Positions 6,385 to 12,802 of a DNA stretch of 12,802 bases are shown here, one piece after another. Position numbers and translations under genes: made by a program. Below the pieces are notes generated by a model. The model was given only the letters and a program-made list of their open reading frames with translations. It was not told the origin of the DNA and did no database searches. Origin of the DNA: Deltaproteobacteria bacterium (GTDB lineage Bacteria > Desulfobacterota > Desulfobaccia > Desulfobaccales > Desulfobaccaceae); NCBI GenBank assembly GCA_016874895.1, contig VGSX01000081.1, positions 1 through 12,802 of the forward strand, written 5' to 3'. Position 1 is the stretch's first letter. Each line of letters opens with the position of its first letter.

Positions 6385-7299
6385 TCACCCCTCCAGGTCA
6401 GTGAGGGTGACACCGGGAGGCAGGTTCTCGGTTAAGGGCAGGGACACCTCATAATCTCCGAAAGAACGGGGCGGCGTTTCCTTGTCCTTGCGGCGCACCT
6501 GCACCAGGTCAAAGAGTTTGTGGGCCGGGGCTTTGCCCATTTTGCTGTCATGGGTGAAGACATAAAGGCCGCGGCAGGCCATGCGGCCTCGGCTGGCGGA
6601 ACGGTCCAGGTCCCACATGGAAAGCAAAGCCTGCCAGAAAAGGGCCAGGTCTTCGGCGGAAAAACCGGTCTGCTCCGCAAAATGGGGATTGACAAAGCCG
6701 TAGCCCACATAGAGGCCATAAGGAACCAGGGCCTTACGACCCATTTCGGTGACTTTGCCGCCTTCGGTGCCTTTTTCTGTCTCCACAAGTTCAACATCCT
6801 GTTCTCTGGTGATGGCCACCCGGGTGATGGAGAGGTCCAGAGGGACTATGGGATCAACGGAGCGGGCGAAGGTGAGCTGTGCCGGGCCCCGCACCTGACC
6901 ACAATTAACTTCGGTAGTCATCACTGCTCCAAACGTCCGAATATCATAGAAATTTCGGCACATCCAGGTGCGGGTTTTCTCCACTTCACTGCGCTTTTGT
7001 TTGGGTCCTTTGGGGGTTAGGTTTTCGGCTTCATAGGCTCGACGGTTCAGGGTGTTTAAGGCAATACCTTTATTCTGCACATATATCTTGAAGTTTGCCT
7101 CGTCACCCCTGGTGGCGTCCACATAATCCCGCACCTTGCGCTTCAGGCAGACATCGGTGACCAAACCTTGCATGGTTTCCGGGTCCACCCGGGGGAGATT
7201 GCCGGCATCGGGGTCGCCGTTGGGGTTGCCGTCGGCCACTTCAAAGATCAGGACAAAGTCCTGGCGGCGGCTGGGATCGTTATAAATGGCGGTTTCCAT
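6385..7299 (-). CDS. cas7: Cascade backbone subunit Cas7c (Csd2)
   Basis: Cas7c polymerises along the crRNA spacer to form the backbone of the type I-C effector. The 304-aa protein has the csd2 signature near the N-terminus: RQDFVLIFEVADGNPNGDPD (12-31), then AGNLPRVDPET (32-42) and GLVTDVCLKRKVRDYV (45-60). The length is normal for the family. The central MCRNFYDIRTFGAVMTT stretch and the PLDLSITRVAITRE segment are also typical. The ATG has an excellent AAGGAGG eight bases upstream, the strongest site in the operon along with those of cas5 and cas8. That suits a subunit needed in many copies. It lies 18 bp after cas8c. Confidence 0.97.
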   Translation of the reverse strand: METAIYNDPSRRQDFVLIFEVADGNPNGDPDAGNLPRVDPETMQGLVTDVCLKRKVRDYVDATRGDEANFKIYVQNKGIALNTLNRRAYEAENLTPKGPKQKRSEVEKTRTWMCRNFYDIRTFGAVMTTEVNCGQVRGPAQLTFARSVDPIVPLDLSITRVAITREQDVELVETEKGTEGGKVTEMGRKALVPYGLYVGYGFVNPHFAEQTGFSAEDLALFWQALLSMWDLDRSASRGRMACRGLYVFTHDSKMGKAPAHKLFDLVQVRRKDKETPPRSFGDYEVSLPLTENLPPGVTLTDLEG

Positions 7300-7317
7300 G
7301 GTTTTTTCCTCCTTGGT

Positions 7318-9099
7318 CTAGTCTTTTTCTTCGGTGATTGCATCGTTTTCCGCGACAACTTTGCCGGCTTCTTTACGGGCCTTGGCCTGGGAGCGATCCC
7401 AGGCGCGCTGGTGGTAGTAGCCGAGGCTGAACCAGCCCTGTTCTTCCAGGGTAAGAACCATGGGAAAGCTTGATAGGCTGCCCATGACGGCTTCCAAGCG
7501 GGTTTGCAAGTTGACGTAAGCCCCAAACCTTTCTTTGCGCAGCTTCCCCAAGTGAGCCTGGGCGCCCCTGAGCAGGCGGGGAAAGACCGAAGCCGGGGCG
7601 GTGGAGGCGGTGCCGTAGAACCGGTCAATGAGAGTGGCCTTGGGGCTGACGGCCAGAAATTGCACCTGTTCCAGGACGGCCAAGAGCCGGCCGCAAAGAT
7701 AGGCGGGGTGGAGATTTCCTTCATCCATTTGCACCATGGCATCCTCCTGAAGATTTGATTGTTGGGAAAGCAGCACCATCTTGATGAGGGCGGCCCGTAT
7801 AGACCAGCGCCGTCTCCAGATAGCTATCTGGTCTGGACGATCGGGTCTTTTCTGTTCGGCTCGGTTTCTTTTTATTGACTGGAACATTATCCAGGCCGGC
7901 AGGGGGCCTCCCTGGAGAGCAACTTTTAGTAGAACACGAGGAACGTTAGGTGGCATGTCTCTCTGCATGTCCCCTTTTTGTGGAATCAAGCTTCGGGTCA
8001 AGGTGAATAGGCCATAAGGAGAACTGTCTGAACCGTCCCAATCCACAATGCGCTGCAAGATAAACCATCGAGCCAGGTGGTCCTTGACTTCCCCCACCGT
8101 GATTTCCAGCCAGTCTCGCACTACTACCCTGGCGCCGCTGGCAGATAGGGCCGTAGCATAAAAGGCTTCGGCATCCAGGGCATCGTAGAGCCTTCCCCTG
8201 GTAGCAGAGCGCAGCAGTTCTTTGACCTGCTCTGGCTGAGGCTGAGAGAAGAGAGAGGCAATATTGAAGCCTGTCTCTCGCCGGGTCCAGAAGAGATAGA
8301 CCAGAGGGCCGATATTGAGACGCGAATCTTCTTTTTCCAACAAAGCGTTATAGGCCTTGGCGGAATTTTCTGCACAGTCACGGCATACTGGGGCGATAAG
8401 GGAGGCTTTGAGTCCATAAGATTCAAATGCCGAGGCATTGGCAGAGACCAAAGTCATTCCGGAAGACTGGCCGCCGCCAATGACCCTGAACTTGATGGGG
8501 AAACGTTCCGTAGGGATGCAAAAAGTGCCGCAAGCCAGGCATTGGCTGGACGCAGCCTCAGAGTCAAGAGACTGTTCTCCTCCCTGAAGCCGGGCCCAAT
8601 AAGAGCGGATTTCCGATAGATCAATGGGCAATGTGCCGTCAACTTGAAAGGAGAGGTTCATGTCGGGATTAAAGTCCGGCGGCAAAGGCAAGGTTTGGAG
8701 GTCCGAAAATCTTAAGAAGTGGAGAACTGCCTGAACCAGAGGATTTTGGGTAGTGGTGGCGCAGTCCTGAACCTGCTCTTTGAATGCCTTATGGCGCTTA
8801 GAAACATCGTTAGCATATTTAGGTTTTTCCCTTGCTTTTTCAGGGTCCCTGGCTATGCCCAGGACATACTCACCATTTCCTACCAAGAGGCTGGCTTTAA
8901 TGTTGACTGATTTCATTACTGAGGGAGTAAAGAACACCTTGCCCCGATCATTCTTCTTGCCGCTGCTGGTGGTTATAAAGCCGAGGCAGTTTCCTTGGGC
9001 GTCAAGATTGATTAGCCAGCGGATGTTGGTTTTGTTGTATCCGAAGGGCGCCAGATCATCCAGACGCTGGGAATATTCACAGAGCTTTTGTAGGAGCAC
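7318..9099 (-). CDS. cas8c: Cascade large subunit Cas8c (Csd1)
   Basis: Cas8c is the large subunit of the I-C effector; it recognises the PAM and recruits Cas3. An internal start inside cas8c genes can yield the small subunit Cas11c, a known property of I-C systems. The 593-aa protein begins at GTG 9099 with AAGGAGG close upstream, 12 bp after cas5. Recognisable segments are LLQKLCEYSQRL (2-13), the candidate zinc-binding cysteines C187, C190, C194, C239 and C242, and the core GGGQSSGMTLVSANASAFES (208-227), which is diagnostic for Csd1. The Cas11c start would be expected in the C-terminal third. I cannot pick one from the sequence with confidence, though an ATG lies at about 7739 beginning MVQMDEGNLHPAYLCGRLLA. 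Confidence 0.96.
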   Translation of the reverse strand: MLLQKLCEYSQRLDDLAPFGYNKTNIRWLINLDAQGNCLGFITTSSGKKNDRGKVFFTPSVMKSVNIKASLLVGNGEYVLGIARDPEKAREKPKYANDVSKRHKAFKEQVQDCATTTQNPLVQAVLHFLRFSDLQTLPLPPDFNPDMNLSFQVDGTLPIDLSEIRSYWARLQGGEQSLDSEAASSQCLACGTFCIPTERFPIKFRVIGGGQSSGMTLVSANASAFESYGLKASLIAPVCRDCAENSAKAYNALLEKEDSRLNIGPLVYLFWTRRETGFNIASLFSQPQPEQVKELLRSATRGRLYDALDAEAFYATALSASGARVVVRDWLEITVGEVKDHLARWFILQRIVDWDGSDSSPYGLFTLTRSLIPQKGDMQRDMPPNVPRVLLKVALQGGPLPAWIMFQSIKRNRAEQKRPDRPDQIAIWRRRWSIRAALIKMVLLSQQSNLQEDAMVQMDEGNLHPAYLCGRLLAVLEQVQFLAVSPKATLIDRFYGTASTAPASVFPRLLRGAQAHLGKLRKERFGAYVNLQTRLEAVMGSLSSFPMVLTLEEQGWFSLGYYHQRAWDRSQAKARKEAGKVVAENDAITEEKD

Positions 9100-9111
9100 G
9101 GCTAACCTCCT

Positions 9112-9780
9112 TTAGCCATAAAGTTCCTGGTCAAGCTGCATCACCCCATTTTCAATCTGAGCTCGGAAAAACTTGGGCTTCCCCCGAATACCCTGCCCCC
9201 GGTCATCGTGCGCATATTCTAGGTCGAAAAGCATCAGCCCTAGCTCCATATTAAGTCGTTTAAGGGGAAGGTCCGAAGTGTTTGGTTCACCAAAACGGGC
9301 AGCGAATTCCCGGCAGCCCAGGTATGGAGTGTGATGGTATTGGCCCCGCGCCACCCGGCGCCGGAACTGGTCCCGATACTTGGCCGCGTCAGCGTCAGCG
9401 TGAGGCTTGAGGGCAATGTCGGCCTTGATGATATAGGCGACTTCCCGCAGGGCCAGAGTGTGGCGCTGACCGCCATACTTTCCTCGGTCTTCATCAGCAA
9501 AATAGCCACCTCCACTCTTTTGCCATTTTCTAGCTGCTTCATGAGAAATAACCTTTGTAACCTCATTACGCAGAATGGAAAAATACCGGATGGCGTTAAG
9601 CACCCAGATTTCCCGCACCCGCCAGGAGATTTCCGGTTTCCAGAAAATGGCCTCCAACACCCCCCGGGCCGCCGAGGGGGTCATGACCGGGTAAGAAACC
9701 CGTTCCACCTTCATTTCGGGGCGGGTGAAGCAGGCCCAGTCGCCCCAGACTTTCACTTCCAAGGGTCGGTCATAGTGCAT
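9112..9780 (-). CDS. cas5c: Cascade subunit and crRNA endonuclease Cas5c (Cas5d)
   Basis: In type I-C, which has no Cas6, Cas5c cleaves the repeat RNA at the base of its stem and stays bound to the 5' handle. The 222-aa protein shows the family pattern: LEVKVWGDWACFTRPEMKVE (7-26), TPSAARGVLEAIFWKPEI (34-51), RYFSILRNEV (65-74), QRHTLALREVAYIIKA (105-120), PYLGCREFAA and a C-terminal GVMQLDQELYG. The ATG has AAGGAGGAGG just upstream, and cas3 ends 35 bp before it. Against my recollection of the B. halodurans enzyme (Y46, K116, H117), this protein has F46 and a K134-Y135 pair where Lys-His would be. The catalytic set may differ, although variation of this kind may be common in the family. Confidence 0.96.
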   Translation of the reverse strand: MHYDRPLEVKVWGDWACFTRPEMKVERVSYPVMTPSAARGVLEAIFWKPEISWRVREIWVLNAIRYFSILRNEVTKVISHEAARKWQKSGGGYFADEDRGKYGGQRHTLALREVAYIIKADIALKPHADADAAKYRDQFRRRVARGQYHHTPYLGCREFAARFGEPNTSDLPLKRLNMELGLMLFDLEYAHDDRGQGIRGKPKFFRAQIENGVMQLDQELYG

Positions 9781-9815
9781 AAGCCTCCTCCTTAATCATG
9801 TGAGTCAATAATTCA

Positions 9816-11963
9816 TTAAACCACCAGCAAATCCGGGTATATCCCCCGGTCCTGGATGCCTGTGATTTTATGGTAACTTCCCAGCCACTCCCATAAACCC
9901 AGCGGAAGTTCCCGTACCAAGCCTTGCTGCTGATAATCGGCTAAGACCCGGCGGCGCACGTTCACCAGGTAAGGCTGGAACCGGCGCAGCAACCACCGGG
10001 CCTCACCCCAATCCGGGCGCTCCTGGTTTGATAACCTGGCCAACAGACCTTCCACCGGTGAATCTTTACGGGGCCAGCGCACCACCAGAGGAACCGTATC
10101 ATCTTCGATCAACCGGAAGCGGTTTGCCACTTCGGGGAAATTTAGGTTTGACCGTAGCGCATTAATTCTTTTTGTATCTGTTTCGACATTTTGATAAAGC
10201 TCCTGAAAATATCTCTCATATATGGCCGGGTCGTGTAGATCAACCCCTGCCCTGCCAAGATATGAGGCGGCCAGGTCGCTGCCGGTGCGATACGCTCCCT
10301 GGGGGAGTTTGCTCGATTCCGCTTTAAAAATGATCACCCTGGCCTGCTCGGGAGAAAGGCGCCCTTCCCGGTTACAGCGTCCCGCGGCCTGGACGATGCG
10401 GTCCAAAGGCCCCATGGCCCTGAGAACCATGGGAAAATCCAAGTCTACGCCGGCTTCCACCACCTGGGTGGCCACTACCCGACAAGGACACGGCTTCTTG
10501 GGGTCGAGCCGTGTTTCTATTTCTGCGATTACCTCGCGCCGGTGGGCCATGCACAAGAGGGTAGAGAGATGCAAGGCTTCAGGGTCATTGAGGGCGTTCA
10601 ATAAAGCTAACGCGTCTCCTTTGGTATTGACCACTGCCAGACATTGCCTTTCTTTGGCCATCTCCTCGGCAACTCGCTCCCAGGGCCAGGCTTCAGTAGG
10701 CCGTTCGTATGTTACCCGCTGCAAAGCCTGGAAGTAACGGGCTGCGCCCGGCACCATTTCGCGGGTTTCTCCCTTCAACCCCTTTAGATAAGGAGAATCC
10801 ATGGCCAGGGCGGGCTGGGTGGCGGTGGACAGCACCAAGGTGACTCCATATCGATCTACCAACTGTTGCAGCACTTCCAGGATAGGACTCAGCAGATGGG
10901 TGGGCAAGGTTTGCACTTCATCGAGAATGATCACACTTCGGGCCAGGTTGTGCAGTTTCCTGCAAGGTGCGGGTTTGTGTGCAAGCAGACTTTCAAAAAG
11001 CTGTACAGTGGTGGTGACAATTATGGGAGCGTCCCAATTCTCCGCCGCCAGTCGTCCCCATTGGTTTTGCAGACAATTTTCTTCACCATCGGCACTTGTC
11101 ACTGCGCTGTGATGCTCCAGAACATTATCCTCACCGAGAATCATCCGGTAAACCTGCACAGTCTGGTCAATGATGCTGGTATAAGGAAGGGCGACAATCA
11201 CCCGGTCTTTCTGGTATCTAACGGCATGTTCCAGGGCAAAGGCCAGGCCGGAGCGGGTTTTACCGCCGCCGGTGGGCACGGTGAGGCGAAAGATGCCGGG
11301 GGGGACGGCCGCGGCCTCCAAGCAGAATTGGTAGATTTCATGGCGAGCCCTATTGAGGGGGTTTTGGTCATGACCGGAAAAGCCGGATTGGGCCTGAAGC
11401 AGGAGTCCGGCCAATACGTCCAATTTATACGTTTTTTCCCTAATCTCAGTTTTTCCAGGGTGGAAATGGTTTTCCGTGTCCAGAAAATCGGCATCGACCA
11501 GGGCTGAAAAGAGCATCCTCAGAAAGAGGTCTACTTGGAGGGTAGAACTGAGAGATGGGAGGGAAGGTGCCTCTGGGAGATTAAGGAGTTTGTTTGCTCC
11601 CCCAAGAACCTCACGGATAGCCGGATCGCGGGCTTTATCGTGTATGCGTTGTTTTAGGATTTCCGGTTGGGGGAGGCCCCCATGATGCCCGGCAAGTGGG
11701 AAAGTTAGACCTTCCCAATAATGCTGCTGCATAGCAAAGATCGCTCCGGCGCTACTGTGATCCGGCCCTCTGATGGTTTTCCCGTCAAGATAGTCCTGAA
11801 ATCCCTTGTGGAATTTTCCAATATCATGAAGCAAGCCAGATAGATACCCCCATTGGCCGGCCTGAAATTTATCAGTAAAAGCTTTCGCCAGCAGCGCGAC
11901 TTTTTCCAAGTGCTGGGTCAGAAGATGCTTTTCCCCTTTGAAATTCTTAGAATGGGCATACAT
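9816..11963 (-). CDS. cas3: Helicase-nuclease Cas3 (type I, HD + DExD/H)
   Basis: Cas3 is recruited to target-bound Cascade, nicks the displaced strand and degrades DNA while translocating. From ATG 11963 the protein is 715 aa. The N-terminal HD nuclease has H46-D47 in LLHDIGK, D68-H69 in GPDHSSAG, and H93-H94 in AGHHGG. The SF2 helicase has Walker A TGGGKT near 231-236, a DEVQ box at 348-351, STATQP near 379, and motif VI QAAGRCNREGR near 525-535. The frame continues upstream to a TTG at 12053, but family Cas3 proteins begin near MYAHSKNFKG, and GGGGG lies about 6 nt before this ATG. It is the first gene of the cas operon, and all key motifs are intact. Confidence 0.96.
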   Translation of the reverse strand: MYAHSKNFKGEKHLLTQHLEKVALLAKAFTDKFQAGQWGYLSGLLHDIGKFHKGFQDYLDGKTIRGPDHSSAGAIFAMQQHYWEGLTFPLAGHHGGLPQPEILKQRIHDKARDPAIREVLGGANKLLNLPEAPSLPSLSSTLQVDLFLRMLFSALVDADFLDTENHFHPGKTEIREKTYKLDVLAGLLLQAQSGFSGHDQNPLNRARHEIYQFCLEAAAVPPGIFRLTVPTGGGKTRSGLAFALEHAVRYQKDRVIVALPYTSIIDQTVQVYRMILGEDNVLEHHSAVTSADGEENCLQNQWGRLAAENWDAPIIVTTTVQLFESLLAHKPAPCRKLHNLARSVIILDEVQTLPTHLLSPILEVLQQLVDRYGVTLVLSTATQPALAMDSPYLKGLKGETREMVPGAARYFQALQRVTYERPTEAWPWERVAEEMAKERQCLAVVNTKGDALALLNALNDPEALHLSTLLCMAHRREVIAEIETRLDPKKPCPCRVVATQVVEAGVDLDFPMVLRAMGPLDRIVQAAGRCNREGRLSPEQARVIIFKAESSKLPQGAYRTGSDLAASYLGRAGVDLHDPAIYERYFQELYQNVETDTKRINALRSNLNFPEVANRFRLIEDDTVPLVVRWPRKDSPVEGLLARLSNQERPDWGEARWLLRRFQPYLVNVRRRVLADYQQQGLVRELPLGLWEWLGSYHKITGIQDRGIYPDLLVV

Positions 11964-12013
11964 ACCAAACCCCCGAAACAGATGGGCCAAAGCTATCACG
12001 GGATTTGTTTTTG
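11964..12013 (-). promoter_or_regulatory. Upstream region of the cas operon
   Basis: Only 50 bp separate the cas3 start from the stop of the truncated upstream gene. A plausible but weak minus-strand promoter lies just beyond, inside the stub: TTGCAA near 12046-12051 and TATGTG near 12024-12029, about 16 bp apart. Otherwise transcription would have to come from further upstream through the remnant gene. Confidence 0.25.
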
Positions 12014-12379
12014 TTAATTGGTCACATAGACTTGCCGGTCGCGGTTGCAACAATTGTTGACCTGGGCACAGGCCATGCTACCTCTATCCGGGCGTGATCT
12101 TGGTGGATTAAAAACCATGACCCCCCTGGCCGGGGTCTGGCCGGGGAGGGGGGCGGCGTCTGCGAATTTCTGAAATTGCTCCTGCGTGAAGAACCCGCCG
12201 TCGGGCAGCCCGGCCCCCACGTTCTGCAAGTTGATGATGCACTTGACCTTGGGCTTGAGGGTCTTGCCGATCTCGTTCAGGAGATGGGCCAGGGGGCCGT
12301 AATAGGAAGTTTCCTTGACCCCGGCGCCGGCAGCGCGGATTTCGGACAGCTCCTTGAGGTAGGTTTCCAGGGGGTTCAT
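12014..12379 (-). pseudogene. N-terminal stub of a type IIG-like restriction-modification protein
   Basis: The first 85 or so codons (MNPLETYLKELSEIRAAGAG, then KETSYYGPLAHLLNEIGKTL, KCIINLQNVGAGLPDGGFFT, PLPGQTPARGV) match the N-terminus of very large bifunctional restriction-methylase proteins of about 1000 aa, as I recall them. These have an N-terminal nuclease-like part followed by an N6-adenine methylase. In that family PARGV is followed by IEVKGT. Here it continues as MVFNPPRSRPDRG, then unrelated sequence, and stops at codon 122. Homology therefore breaks near 12113-12120. The start has a modest GAGGG before the ATG. With no methylase, helicase or target-recognition domain it cannot be active as a restriction enzyme. 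It is most likely the scar of a deletion or insertion that brought the cas operon next to it. Confidence 0.65.
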
Positions 12380-12503
12380 TAAGCCCTCGCCAGGGCATTA
12401 TGCCATGAGTGGAGGGGTTTGGTTAAGTCTTTTTTGACTATGGGACTGGAGGTCGCCCCTTGCGGAAATGAAGCGGTAAGACCTATCCTCCAAATACTCT
12501 CTA

Positions 12504-12524
12504 AAAAAGCGCTACTCGCTTTTT
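12504..12524. terminator. Possible bidirectional terminator hairpin
   Basis: AAAAAGCG (12504-12511) and CGCTTTTT (12517-12524) form a perfect 8-bp stem with a 5-nt loop. The A and T runs flank a GCG core on both sides, giving a terminator-like shape in either direction. The GC core is only three pairs, so efficiency is uncertain. Confidence 0.4.
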
Positions 12525-12667
12525 CCGGGGCGTTCGCGCTTCCACTAAGGGTAAGGCAAGGGGGCCGGGACTAAGACGAGAATTTTTACTATCCAGGCGG
12601 GATTTGACTTCCCAAGACTGAATCATGCCCCATGCCTTCAGCAAGGTTTTTCATTATAAAAATTTTT

Positions 12668-12687
12668 GGTCTTGGGTCCCATAGACC
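12668..12687 (-). terminator. Possible terminator-like hairpin on the minus strand
   Basis: GGTCTTGG (12668-12675) pairs with CCA-T-AGACC (12679-12687) with one bulge. Read on the minus strand the hairpin is followed by AAAAATTTTT, so a U-tract begins five bases after the stem. It may end transcription from a gene to the right of the window. Confidence 0.3.
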
Positions 12688-12802
12688 GGGGGGTCCTTCT
12701 CCGGCGATGAGGTTGCCAGGTCCATAAGAGGGGGACGAATTTTTCTGTGTTTTTCGGAATGATATTTTGAAAAATCTTCCGTGCGAGTCATAAAGTATAG
12801 GG

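Larger units (their letters stand above)
12380..12802. other. Non-coding stretch to the window end
   Basis: No convincing gene is seen on either strand. It contains a few A/T tracts and two inverted repeats, listed separately. It could hold the promoter of the truncated gene or the 3' end region of a gene beyond the window. Confidence 0.5.

Noticed and set aside
10222..11507. Plus-strand frames opposite cas3
   Set aside because: They are antisense shadows of a clearly conserved helicase-nuclease gene.
11964..12053. N-terminal extension of Cas3 from TTG 12053
   Set aside because: The 30 extra residues overlap the upstream stub and match no Cas3 start. ATG 11963 aligns with the family's usual N-terminus and has a nearby G-rich ribosome binding site.

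Overview
The window is dominated by a complete type I-C CRISPR-Cas locus on the minus strand of a GC-rich bacterial genome. Reading right to left the order is cas3, cas5c, cas8c, cas7c, cas4, cas1, cas2, a 173-bp leader, then an array of 35 repeats and 34 spacers. The organism cannot be named from sequence alone. The base composition, strong Shine-Dalgarno sites and protein style would fit a proteobacterium-like or Desulfobacterota-like genome, but that is inference.

Layout. Positions 1-1241 (plus strand) are accessory, phage-flavoured DNA: a small Cys-containing ORF, a DUF1599-family gene, a 230-bp stretch packed with hairpins that is probably a structured RNA (possibly a HEARO/omega-RNA-like element without its nuclease gene), and a 92-aa phage-type ORF with a good ribosome binding site. 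Positions 1242-1729 are AT-rich and non-coding and hold decayed CRISPR repeat fragments next to the array trailer. The array is 1730-4221 and its leader 4222-4394. The cas genes fill 4395-11963. Upstream of cas3 (12014-12379) is the N-terminal stub of a large type IIG-like restriction-modification protein, followed to the window end by about 420 bp with no recognisable gene.

How it works together. Cas5c should cut the array transcript at the base of the repeat stem, leaving an 11-nt 5' handle that ends ATTGAAAC. Cas5c, Cas7c and Cas8c form Cascade around the crRNA, and Cas3 is recruited to nick and degrade the target. Cas4, Cas1 and Cas2 acquire spacers at the leader end. The array is transcribed in the same direction as the cas genes and starts just after cas2, so cas read-through could feed it. 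Degenerate repeats lie at the left end and perfect repeats at the leader end, which agrees with this polarity and with a locus that has recently been active. Points of interest are the 37-bp repeat (long for I-C), four alternating GCGAAC/GTTCGC boxes in the leader, possible substitutions at Cas5c nuclease positions, the truncated restriction gene, and the structured-RNA candidate at 640-870.
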